DNA from: Gemmatimonadota bacterium
Lineage (GTDB): Bacteria > Gemmatimonadota > Gemmatimonadetes > Gemmatimonadales > Gemmatimonadaceae
Direction of reading: 5' to 3'
DNA: 6,994 bases
Assembly (NCBI GenBank): GCA_003222065.1
Contig: QHUV01000109.1
Location: forward strand, 1-6,994
Shown here: positions 1-6,195 of the stretch, piece after piece
Layout: every line of letters starts with the position of its first letter
Position numbering within the stretch: the stretch's first letter is position 1
Notes under the pieces: generated by a model
Told to the model about the DNA's origin: nothing
Database searches by the model: none
What the model saw: only the letters and a program-made list of their open reading frames with translations
Translations under genes and position numbers: made by a program

Positions 1-1811
1 CGCTCGATCCGCACGGCCAGAACGGGAGCTATCTGCTTCTCGGCCGCGTTGCTCCCGGCGTCGACATCCATCACCTGGAGCCGTACGTCAAGCGCCTAAC
101 GGCGGTCATCGGCCAGCGCTTCCAGTACGCTGTCAAAGCCGACAAGACGCGCGACGCCAAGATCGTCCCGATGCGCGACGAGCTGCTCGGCTCCATCCGG
201 CCGGCAATCGTCGCCACCTTCGTTGCCATGGGACTGATCCTGCTCATCGCCTGCACGAACGTCGCCGCGCTCATGTTGGGCCAAGTTGAAGGGCGCGCCT
301 CGGAGCTGGCCGTTCGTGCCGCGCTCGGCGCCACCCGCGGTCGCATCGCACAGCAGTTGACGATCGAGGCGCTGCTCATCGGTGTCGGCGCCGCCGTCGT
401 CGGTGGCGTGTTCGCCGCCGTCGGCTTTGGCGTACTCGCGCGGGCCATGCCGATCGGTGCCTGGGGAGAGAGCGCGAGCTTCGATTGGACGATGTTCGTG
501 GCGGCGTTCGCGCTCGCCCTGGTCGCGGTGCTATTGATTGCTCTCGTGCCGGCCCTCTCGCTTCGGCGCGGCGATCTGCGGGGCGCGCTGATCGGCGCCC
601 GCACGAGTGGCATTCAGATGCGCGGCGGACGGCTGGAGCGTGGACTCGTCGTCGCCGAAGTTGCACTGGCGATGCTCATCGCGTCCGGCGCGGCGCTCCT
701 CGTGCGGAGCGTGACCAAGTTGTACGCGCTCGATCCCGGCATCGAAACAAAAGGGATCGCCGTCGTCGACGTGTTGGGCAGTCCGAACATCCGCAGCGGC
801 GCGCGCGGTCGCACGATCGAGGAGCTCATGGCGGCGCTCGCCGCGCTTCCCGGCGTGCGATCGGTCGGCGCGGCAATGAAAATCCCACTTCGCGGCGGCG
901 GTGACAGCTTCGACGTCACGATCGACGGGCGTCCCGATGCCGAGCACACCTTCACATACTTCAGAATCGTCTCGCGTGACTATTTCGCCACGTTAGGCAT
1001 CAAGCTCCACGCCGGCCGTACCTTTGACAATTCGGATCGCCTATTTACAGCGGCTGACACGAACCCGACGCTGTCGATCGTCGTCAATGACGCGTTCGTC
1101 AAGAAATACTTCCCCGGTGAGAATCCGATCGGACGGATCACGGGGGGCGGATTCAACGCGCCGCAGCGGATCATCGGTGTCGTCGGCAACGTCGCCGAGG
1201 CGAAGCTGACCGACGGCGCGGAGCCGGTGCGCTACTATCTCGGCGGGCAGGCGCCATGGTGGGGGAATCACGTCACGTTCGTCGTGCGGGCGCAGCGTCC
1301 GGGGGACGCGACGGCATTGCTCGAGTCCGCGCGCCGCGGCGTGCAGCGTGTCGCGCCGGGATACGCGGTGGAGGGCACGACAACGATGGAGCGCGTCTTC
1401 GATTCGGCCGTCGGCCCGGCGCGGCAGATCATGGCGCTCCTCACGCTCCTCTCGGCGCTGGCCCTCGGGCTCGGCGCCGTGGGGATCTACGGCGTCATCG
1501 CTCACTTCGCCGCACGACGCCGGCGTGATTGGGCGATTCGTGTCGCGCTGGGCCTGCGCGGGCCGGTTGTCGTTAGGCATATCGTCGGCCAAGGTGCCGC
1601 ACTCGTTGGCGTTGGCGTCGCCATCGGCGCCGTCGGCACGGTGCTGCTGGCGCGGTTGCTCGTGTCGTTTTTGTTCGGCGTCAGCACCGTCGATCCGATC
1701 GCGTTTCTCGCTGCCAGCCTCGCTCTGCTCCTCATCGGCGTCGCGGCCGCCTTCATTCCGGCCTGGCACACCGCGACCGTCGATCCGGCGATCGTGTTGC
1801 GCGATTCATGA
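1..1811 (+). CDS. ADOP-type ABC transporter permease (FtsX/MacB-like), 5' end missing
   Basis: The frame is open from base 3 to the TGA at 1809-1811, giving 602 visible residues, so the gene starts upstream of the window; the ATG at 171 is internal. The visible part begins in a periplasmic MacB-like segment. A first FtsX domain follows, with hydrophobic spans near visible residues 68-92, 122-150 and 162-187 and the signature CTNVAAL...ELAVRAALGATR. A further span lies near 213-236, then a second periplasmic domain (about 240-470). A second FtsX domain follows, with spans near 474-502, 530-560 and 566-590. Two permease halves without an ATPase match the 'acidobacterial duplicated orphan permease' family of about 800 residues, which acts in the inner membrane; its substrate is unknown. 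It is followed 6 bp later by a PadR regulator, consistent with cotranscription. The family call is firm; transport specificity cannot be given. Confidence 0.92.
   Translation, partial: LDPHGQNGSYLLLGRVAPGVDIHHLEPYVKRLTAVIGQRFQYAVKADKTRDAKIVPMRDELLGSIRPAIVATFVAMGLILLIACTNVAALMLGQVEGRASELAVRAALGATRGRIAQQLTIEALLIGVGAAVVGGVFAAVGFGVLARAMPIGAWGESASFDWTMFVAAFALALVAVLLIALVPALSLRRGDLRGALIGARTSGIQMRGGRLERGLVVAEVALAMLIASGAALLVRSVTKLYALDPGIETKGIAVVDVLGSPNIRSGARGRTIEELMAALAALPGVRSVGAAMKIPLRGGGDSFDVTIDGRPDAEHTFTYFRIVSRDYFATLGIKLHAGRTFDNSDRLFTAADTNPTLSIVVNDAFVKKYFPGENPIGRITGGGFNAPQRIIGVVGNVAEAKLTDGAEPVRYYLGGQAPWWGNHVTFVVRAQRPGDATALLESARRGVQRVAPGYAVEGTTTMERVFDSAVGPARQIMALLTLLSALALGLGAVGIYGVIAHFAARRRRDWAIRVALGLRGPVVVRHIVGQGAALVGVGVAIGAVGTVLLARLLVSFLFGVSTVDPIAFLAASLALLLIGVAAAFIPAWHTATVDPAIVLRDS
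94..101 (+). repeat. GCCTAACG octamer, copy 1
   Basis: Exact copy inside the permease gene, in the phase that reads CTA-ACG (Leu-Thr), using a Leu codon that is rare in this DNA. Confidence 0.75.
991..998 (-). repeat. GCCTAACG octamer, copy 2
   Basis: Exact reverse copy (CGTTAGGC) inside the permease gene; it reads ACG-TTA-GGC and so forces a TTA leucine codon. Confidence 0.75.
1571..1578 (-). repeat. GCCTAACG octamer, copy 3
   Basis: Exact reverse copy inside the permease gene; it reads GTC-GTT-AGG-CAT, forcing a rare AGG arginine codon. Confidence 0.75.
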
Positions 1812-1817
1812 GGTGCC

Positions 1818-2156
1818 ATGCGTGAATCTCAGTTCGTTCCGCTCGGCGTGCTCGAGGAGCAGATCCTCGTCGCCGTGCTACGCACGCGCGACGAGGCGTT
1901 CGGGATGCAGGTTCGCCGCGAGATCGAACGCGTCACCGAGCGCGACCTCGCCATTGGGGCAGTGTACGCGACGCTCGATCGGCTCGAAGCGAAGGGCCTC
2001 CTCGCCTCGCGCCGCACGATCACCGACGGCGCGTCGCGCCGAGTGTTCGCGGTAAGCGCCAAGGGCGCACGGGCGCTGGGGGAGACGCGCACGATGAGGG
2101 AACGGCTGTGGCGTGGAGTGGATGTGCAGAGGCTGCAGCTACTGGCAAGGGCATGA
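1818..2156 (+). CDS. PadR-family transcriptional regulator
   Basis: This 112-residue protein fits the PadR winged-helix family. A short N-terminal helix (LGVLEEQILVAVL, residues 9-21) precedes the helix-turn-helix. The hallmark recognition helix and wing follow: GAVYATLDRLEAKGLL at residues 47-62, then R-R-V-F-A-V-S-A-K-G at 74-83. The C-terminal dimerisation part is short (about 25 residues), as in the small PadR-s2-like group. It starts 6 bp after the permease stop; GAGG at 1810-1813, overlapping that stop codon, can serve as a close Shine-Dalgarno. PadR proteins are usually dimeric repressors of nearby transport or stress genes, often released by a small ligand. The location suggests it controls the upstream permease or its operon, but no operator is visible here because the operon promoter lies outside the window. 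Confidence 0.9.
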   Translation: MRESQFVPLGVLEEQILVAVLRTRDEAFGMQVRREIERVTERDLAIGAVYATLDRLEAKGLLASRRTITDGASRRVFAVSAKGARALGETRTMRERLWRGVDVQRLQLLARA

Positions 2157-2179
2157 ACGCCAGAATTTCGCATGCACGC

Positions 2180-2427
2180 ATCGCGACGTCGACTGCTGAG
2201 CCCAGCCCAGAGCCGGCCAGTTGAGAGCAATCAGCCATGAGCAACATCTCCATCAGCGCCGCGGACGATGGCTCGAGCCGGCTCACGGCTGATGGCTCTT
2301 CGCTGATCGCTCTAGTCTGGGCTCGTCAGTCGACGTCGCGATATCAATTCGCGGCACGGATGTCCAATGCGCAAGCTCAGTGCTCATCAGCTCGCGGCTG
2401 ATCGCTGATCGCTCTCCGCCGGAGAGC
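2180..2427. repeat. Nested imperfect inverted/direct repeat cluster in convergent gap
   Basis: The gap between the converging PadR and GNAT genes is almost all repeat. An outer inverted pair, 2180-2205 against 2317-2342, matches at 24 of 26 positions. An inner pair, 2224-2242 against 2281-2299, matches at 17 of 19. A perfect 10-bp palindrome (GAGCCGGCTC) sits at 2275-2284. The 13-mer CGCTGATCGCTCT is directly repeated at 2301-2313 and 2403-2415. Variants of GCTGAT/ATCAGC recur throughout. No open frame with coding character is seen. The arrangement resembles REP/BIME-like intergenic elements or a small non-autonomous element, and it could fold as a long cruciform or RNA hairpin that separates the two converging transcripts. 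Whether it recurs in the genome cannot be seen here. Confidence 0.7.
2411..2427 (-). terminator. Possible terminator hairpin after the GNAT gene
   Basis: GCTCTCC (2411-2417) and GGAGAGC (2421-2427) form a perfect 7-bp stem with a 3-nt loop. On the minus strand it lies 8 bp past the acetyltransferase stop. No T-run follows, so it is at best a non-canonical terminator or an mRNA-end stabilising hairpin. It also overlaps the end of the repeat cluster. Confidence 0.35.
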
Positions 2428-2435
2428 TCCCTCCG

Positions 2436-2963
2436 TTACAGGAGCAGCTCGTAGTAAACGAGCGGCGTTCCCCGATAGTTGACCCGTCCGACCTCGCGAA
2501 ATCCACAGTTGCTGTAAAACCCGCCGGCTCCGGCGTCACCGTCATACGCATCGAGCCGGATCGCGTCCCCAGGCCACTCTCGCACTCGGCGAATCGCGTG
2601 CTCGAGACACAAACGGCCGATGCCGCATAGTTGATAGTCGGGGCGCACGGCCATGTTGGTCAAATAAATGGCCCGCTTGCACTCGGTGAAATACGAGCGA
2701 TCGATCGCCCACGGTTTCTTCGTTGCCAGACGAAACGTGCCGATCGCGGCGGCGCCGCGGCGGGCGATCCAGACCTCCGCGTGGCGTAGGTCGGCGACCA
2801 CCCCGCGTTCCGACGGTTCGCTCGACCAATGGCCCTCACCGTACTGCCGCGTTAGCTCTTGGGCCGCGGCGCCGCGCAGCGCGGCGAGCGCCGGCGCGTC
2901 GGAGGGCCCAGCCAACGTGAATGCTAGACGACCCGTTAGGCGGCGGCTCTTCGGCATCGGCAC
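2436..2963 (-). CDS. GNAT-family N-acetyltransferase
   Basis: This protein of about 175 residues has the GNAT fold pattern. An N-terminal strand and helix (FTLAGPSDAPALAALR, residues 15-30) lead to a central strand pair (VWIARRGAAAIGTFRLA, 64-80). The acetyl-CoA binding motif A follows: AIYLTNMAVRPDYQ then Q-L-C-G-I-G (111-116), which fits Q/RxxGxG/A, and helix LCLEHAIRRV. The C-terminal GGFYSNCGFREVGRVNYRGTPLVYYELLL is a typical motif B region. The acceptor substrate is unknown. The frame can start at GTG (2963) or at ATG two codons later (2957); neither has a clear Shine-Dalgarno, and the ATG seems as likely. It lies 18 bp after the methyltransferase stop and is the last gene of the minus-strand operon. 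One GCCTAACG octamer lies in its first codons. Confidence 0.9.
   Translation of the reverse strand: MPMPKSRRLTGRLAFTLAGPSDAPALAALRGAAAQELTRQYGEGHWSSEPSERGVVADLRHAEVWIARRGAAAIGTFRLATKKPWAIDRSYFTECKRAIYLTNMAVRPDYQLCGIGRLCLEHAIRRVREWPGDAIRLDAYDGDAGAGGFYSNCGFREVGRVNYRGTPLVYYELLL
2934..2941 (-). repeat. GCCTAACG octamer, copy 4
   Basis: Exact copy near the start of the acetyltransferase gene; on its coding strand it reads CGC-CTA-ACG (Arg-Leu-Thr). Confidence 0.75.
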
Positions 2964-2981
2964 AGATGAGGTTGATCGGCG

Positions 2982-3521
2982 CTAACGCTGCGACATCCGC
3001 GCGGCGTACATCGTGCCGCCGAAGTCGGAAAGTCGGCGGCCGACGACTTCCGGTGCGGTGACAGACGTCTCGCTCGCGAGATCCGCAAGGCGCGTGAGCG
3101 AAACGGGGTAGGGAACCCACCGGCTCGGCGGCCGGTTGTCGTACTCGACGACGACGATCGCGCCGCCGCGTACCACACCGCGCGCAACGTGCTCGAGCAC
3201 TCGTGCCTGCTCGTTGTCCGGGACGAAATGCAGTGCATTGGCGAGAAGCACTCCGTCGAGCGACGGCAACTCCATCGGCTGCGTGAAGTCGGCGTGCCTA
3301 ACGACTATCGCCGAGCGGCCGTCGCTGCCCCCTCGCCGAGCGAGCATCTCGAGGGCGGCGATCGCGGTGGCGTCGCGTTCGATGGCGTAGACGGTGCCGC
3401 CAGGTCCGAGCAAACGGGCAAGCGCGGCCGTGAACGTCCCCCTCCCGGCACCCAGGTCGGCCCAACGGCCGCCGCCAAGTACGGCCGGCGCGATGAGTTG
3501 AACGGCGTCGCGGACATTCAT
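2982..3521 (-). CDS. Class I SAM-dependent methyltransferase
   Basis: This 179-residue protein has the Rossmann methyltransferase motifs in order. Motif I is WADLGAGRGTF (residues 20-30), a glycine-rich SAM loop. The post-I acidic end of strand 2 is VYAIERD (44-50). VVRHADF has D78 where the adenine-contacting acid usually lies. The motif IV-like LDGVLLANALHFV (88-100) is followed by a strand-5 region, VRGGAIVVVEYD. There is no extra domain that would show the substrate; the methyltransf_25/11 type includes small-molecule and lipid enzymes. The ATG (3519-3521) directly abuts the TGA of the preceding gene (3522-3524), so translation is probably coupled. It is short for the class (often 200-260) but has a complete SAM-binding core. 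Confidence 0.88.
   Translation of the reverse strand: MNVRDAVQLIAPAVLGGGRWADLGAGRGTFTAALARLLGPGGTVYAIERDATAIAALEMLARRGGSDGRSAIVVRHADFTQPMELPSLDGVLLANALHFVPDNEQARVLEHVARGVVRGGAIVVVEYDNRPPSRWVPYPVSLTRLADLASETSVTAPEVVGRRLSDFGGTMYAARMSQR
3296..3303 (+). repeat. GCCTAACG octamer, copy 5
   Basis: Exact copy inside the methyltransferase gene; on the coding strand it reads GTC-GTT-AGG-CAC (Val-Val-Arg-His), again with AGG. Confidence 0.75.
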
Positions 3522-4052
3522 TCACGCCGATTGTGCGGGCCGTGACGCGCGCCGTGCCTCGACGGCGGAAAGGAATGCGGCTGGCTCATCGACCCTGAGC
3601 CCGAAGCGCCGAACATCGCGATGCAATCCCGCCGTGAGCCGTACTCGCTGTACGGCGTCGAGCACGATCAACACGTTCGGCGCGGACGGTTTGGTGAGAT
3701 TCAGGTAGTCGCGGCCTTGGTTCGTCCCCAGCGCCGGCAGATCGCGGAAGCTAGGCTTGAGCACGCGAGCGATCGCCCCCAGCGAAATGGCGATGTCGAA
3801 CCGCCGACCGATCTCGAGCCGGAGGCTATTGTCATCCAGGCGAATGGTCCCCGTGCCGAGGGCCCGATAGTCGCGGACGAGCCAGAGTACTGCGGCGAGG
3901 CTGCTCAGCGTGAGTATCCACGCCACAAGCGGATACCGCACGGTGACCGCGAAGTGGACGGCGACCGACTCGATGACGATCACGGCGATGATCGCGGTCG
4001 TAATCGCACCCGAGCGCGCCGCACGATAGGAGAACTCTAAAGTATCCGTCAT
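3522..4052 (-). CDS. Two-TM membrane protein with possible bacterial PH-like domain
   Basis: No firm family is recognised in this 176-residue protein. Two hydrophobic spans, residues 16-36 and 42-60, form a hairpin in the membrane. A soluble part of about 115 residues follows. It begins with alternating short strands (GTIRLDDNSLRLEIGRRFDIAI) and contains a 'L...P..VLIVLDAVQRVRL' segment and a final helix (EPAAFLSAVEAR). Two membrane segments followed by a beta-rich domain is the layout of bacterial PH-domain (YdbT/YcxB-like) proteins, so that is my best guess from architecture alone. Its ATG overlaps the upstream phosphoesterase stop as ATGA (4049-4052), and its stop abuts the methyltransferase ATG, so it is made together with both. 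No signal peptide is separable from the first span. Confidence 0.8.
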   Translation of the reverse strand: MTDTLEFSYRAARSGAITTAIIAVIVIESVAVHFAVTVRYPLVAWILTLSSLAAVLWLVRDYRALGTGTIRLDDNSLRLEIGRRFDIAISLGAIARVLKPSFRDLPALGTNQGRDYLNLTKPSAPNVLIVLDAVQRVRLTAGLHRDVRRFGLRVDEPAAFLSAVEARRASRPAQSA

Positions 4053-4795
4053 CGCAGCTCGACTCGCGAAAACGACGCGATCATCTCGCTCTCCGACGGC
4101 GGGCGCAAGACATTTCGCTCGGCGAACTCCGCGGCCTGTGGATACGCCGTCGACCGAATACGCGTTGCCGCTTGCCTGAAATCGTACGGTGTCCGCATCA
4201 GCTGAACGTCCGCTCCCAACAGCAGCCAGTAGGCACCCGGCTCCTGGAAGGGCATACCGACGCTGCCGGCGTTGACGACACGGGTCGTGCCGATCATGCG
4301 GTCGAACTGCATGTGCGTGTGCCCACAGACGACCAGCGCCGCACCGGTCGGCTCGAAGATTGGCACCAGCCGCTCCTCGGGGGTCGTGCGCGTGAAGATC
4401 TCCGTGTCATTGCGCGGCGTCGCGTGGCAGAACAGCACGCCGCCCAACGGCTCGAGTACGACGCGCGCCGTCGCCGGCCAGTCGGCGACGAGCTGCGCCT
4501 TGTGCTCGTCGAGCTGGTCCGCATTCCAACGCATCGTGGCATGGAAGCTCTCGGGAATCCTGTCGGAGACGCGGCCGGCACGGGCGGCCAGGACCTCGCG
4601 GTCGCCATTGCCGAGGATGAAGCGCGCCGGCAGGCCGAGATTGAGTAAGGTATCAAGTACCTCTCGTGCCATCGGGCCGGGCATCACATCCCCGCCAACG
4701 ACGACCAGATCGACTCGCGCCGCGAGCACCTCTCGCAACACAGCCTCGAGAGCCGGAAGATTGCCGTGAATGTCGTAGAGAGCGGCAATGCGCAT
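4049..4795 (-). CDS. Calcineurin-like metallophosphoesterase (YfcE/ApaH-like family)
   Basis: The 248-residue protein has the full set of dimetal phosphoesterase motifs. These are D8-x-H10 in YDIHGN, G-G-D36 in VVVGGDVMPGP, G-N63-G-D65 in ILGNGDRE, H124 in LFCHATP and G-H159-T-H161 in CGHTHMQF. All predicted metal and phosphate ligands are present, so it should be an active hydrolase in the cytoplasm; no signal peptide is visible. Members of this COG0639-like group cleave phosphodiesters or nucleotides, and the true substrate cannot be read from sequence. The ATG is at 4793-4795, with the catalytic strand starting at residue 3 as is usual, so the start is well supported even though I see no strong Shine-Dalgarno. 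It is the first gene of the minus-strand operon and is divergent from the amidohydrolase. Confidence 0.93.
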   Translation of the reverse strand: MRIAALYDIHGNLPALEAVLREVLAARVDLVVVGGDVMPGPMAREVLDTLLNLGLPARFILGNGDREVLAARAGRVSDRIPESFHATMRWNADQLDEHKAQLVADWPATARVVLEPLGGVLFCHATPRNDTEIFTRTTPEERLVPIFEPTGAALVVCGHTHMQFDRMIGTTRVVNAGSVGMPFQEPGAYWLLLGADVQLMRTPYDFRQAATRIRSTAYPQAAEFAERNVLRPPSESEMIASFSRVELR

Positions 4796-4980
4796 CAGGT
4801 CCGAGCTCGGCTGGTGCTGGGGTCAAGGATTGAGCTGAACTCCACCGATAGATGCTAGCCGGCCCCCATCAAGCGCGCGATCTGAGCCGGCCCGGGCGCC
4901 GACGCCGACGAATCGTCGGGGTGGTTCCCGTCGCGTTGCCCCAGTGGCAGATTGCCGCATTCCGTTCTCCTGGGGTTTCC
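4796..4980. other. Divergent promoter region between phosphoesterase and amidohydrolase
   Basis: This 185-bp gap must hold start signals for both divergent units, because the two first genes face away from each other. I find no convincing -35/-10 pair for either direction. A TTGACC on the minus strand (4826-4821) has no matching -10 at 16-18 bp. The amidohydrolase has only a weak G-run (4972-4975) before its ATG. Confidence 0.5.
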
Positions 4981-6186
4981 ATGCGTGGGGCGTCCGTTGT
5001 CGTCGCTGTGAGCATTCTTGCAATTCTGAGTGGCGCGGCACACTCGCAGACGGGCCGCCCCGGTGCGCGCGGCGGCCGGCCCGTGAGGGCGATCCAGCCG
5101 GGCGAGAGTTGCCCGGACGGCACGACCGAGATCCGGCCGCGGAGCTGCATGGCCCCCGACCTGCCGGCGCCGAGCATCGTCGACTACCGCCCGCGCTCGA
5201 CGCTCGTGACGCCGGCGCATGTCGTTAGGCGCGCCAAATTCCCGGCCGTCGACTTCCACGGTCACCCGGAAGCCCTCCTCGAGTCCAGCGAGGGGCTGGC
5301 GACCCTCGGCGCGGCGCTCGACAGCTTGAACGTGCGACTGATGGTCGCCGCGGACAATCTCTCCGGTGATCGGCTGCAGCGCGCCGTCGCCGCGATCCGT
5401 GCGTCGCCGCGCATGAAAGACCGCGTCCGCGTACTGGCTGGTATCGACTTTCGGAACGTCGGACCGGGTTGGGCGGAGAGGGCGGTCGCGCAGCTCCAGG
5501 CGGATCTCGCCGCCGGCGCTGTCGGCGTCGGCGAGATCTCGAAGAGTTTCGGCCTAACGATCAAGAAGGCCGACGGCTCGCGGCTCAAGCTCGACGATCC
5601 CGATCTCGATCCGGTCTGGGACGCATGCGCCCGCCTCGGTATCCCCGTGTTCATTCACACCGCCGATCCCGAACAGTTTTTCGAGCCGATCGACTATGCG
5701 AACGAGCGGTGGCTGGAGCTGGCGCTGTTTCCGGGGCGCCGCTATCCGCCCGATCGCTTTCCGCGCTTCGAGGAACTGATGACGGAGCGCGACAACCTGT
5801 TCCGCAAGCATCCGAAAACGATCTTCGTCGCCGCTCACATGGGTTGGCAGGCCAACGATCTCGGCCGACTCGGGAAGATGTTGACGGACATGCCTAACGT
5901 CTATACCGAAGTCGGCGCGGTCCTCTATGACATCGGCCGCCAACCGCGGGCGGCTCATGATTTTTTTGTGAAGTTCCAGGACCGTATCTTGTTTGGAAAA
6001 GACTCGTTTCAGCCTGAAGAGTATCCCTACTACTGGCGCGTGTTCGAGACGCGCGATGAGTACTTCGACTATTACCGGGGCTATCACGCATTCTGGAAGC
6101 TGTACGGTATCGATCTTCCCGATTCAGTCTTGAAGAAGGTGTACTCCGAGAACGCGCTCAAGATCGCGCGTGGGCTGCCACGATAG
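4981..6186 (+). CDS. Exported amidohydrolase (amidohydrolase_2 / TIM-barrel metal hydrolase)
   Basis: From the ATG at 4981 the protein has 401 residues. It starts with a signal peptide: MRG, a hydrophobic core at residues 4-19 and a likely cut after A-H-S22. The same frame is open back to 4852, but that extension is Arg-rich and would bury the signal peptide, so I reject the longer start. The mature protein has an N-terminal stretch with two cysteines (C44, C56) that could form a disulfide. The metal-dependent barrel follows: D91-F-H93-G-H95, GVGE185, FIH226TAD, AAH286MGW and FGKD341. This matches the amidohydrolase_2 family (decarboxylase or hydrolase of carboxylic or lactone substrates). 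Export to the periplasm is inferred. The sequence FHGHPE is slightly off the usual D-x-H-x-H spacing only by flanking residues, so activity is expected; the substrate is unknown. It carries three GCCTAACG octamers. Confidence 0.92.
   Translation: MRGASVVVAVSILAILSGAAHSQTGRPGARGGRPVRAIQPGESCPDGTTEIRPRSCMAPDLPAPSIVDYRPRSTLVTPAHVVRRAKFPAVDFHGHPEALLESSEGLATLGAALDSLNVRLMVAADNLSGDRLQRAVAAIRASPRMKDRVRVLAGIDFRNVGPGWAERAVAQLQADLAAGAVGVGEISKSFGLTIKKADGSRLKLDDPDLDPVWDACARLGIPVFIHTADPEQFFEPIDYANERWLELALFPGRRYPPDRFPRFEELMTERDNLFRKHPKTIFVAAHMGWQANDLGRLGKMLTDMPNVYTEVGAVLYDIGRQPRAAHDFFVKFQDRILFGKDSFQPEEYPYYWRVFETRDEYFDYYRGYHAFWKLYGIDLPDSVLKKVYSENALKIARGLPR
5223..5230 (-). repeat. GCCTAACG octamer, copy 6
   Basis: Exact reverse copy inside the amidohydrolase gene; it reads GTC-GTT-AGG-CGC, with AGG in a gene that otherwise favours CGC/CGG. 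Confidence 0.75.
5552..5559 (+). repeat. GCCTAACG octamer, copy 7
   Basis: Exact copy inside the amidohydrolase gene, reading GGC-CTA-ACG (Gly-Leu-Thr). Confidence 0.75.
5892..5899 (+). repeat. GCCTAACG octamer, copy 8
   Basis: Exact copy inside the amidohydrolase gene, reading ATG-CCT-AAC-GTC (Met-Pro-Asn-Val), the third possible phase. Confidence 0.75.
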
Positions 6187-6195
6187 TGGCCGGTC

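Noticed and set aside
171..173. ATG at 171 as the permease start
   Set aside because: The same frame is open to the window edge and encodes the expected end of a MacB-like periplasmic domain before it.
1041..1769. Long open frame of 242 codons on the minus strand
   Set aside because: It lies fully antisense to the permease, has Arg/Asp/Glu-rich low-complexity composition and no recognisable motif; such frames are common in GC-rich genes.
1348..2055. Open frame of 235 codons spanning the permease-PadR junction
   Set aside because: It is in a shifted frame across two recognised genes, with Ser/Arg-rich shadow composition.
2850..2990. CGTTAGCT near 2850 and GCTAACGC near 2981 as extra octamer copies
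   Set aside because: Both differ from the exact octamer in its last bases, so they were not counted.
4798..4826. Sigma-70 promoter for the minus-strand operon based on TTGACC
   Set aside because: The position 17 bp downstream reads CGGACC, which does not resemble a -10 box.
4852..4980. N-terminal extension of the amidohydrolase frame by 43 codons
   Set aside because: The extension is Arg-rich and low in coding character, and the signal peptide begins exactly at the ATG at 4981.
5554..6087. Open frame of 177 codons on the minus strand within the amidohydrolase
   Set aside because: It is antisense to a well-supported gene with catalytic motifs, and shows no domain of its own.
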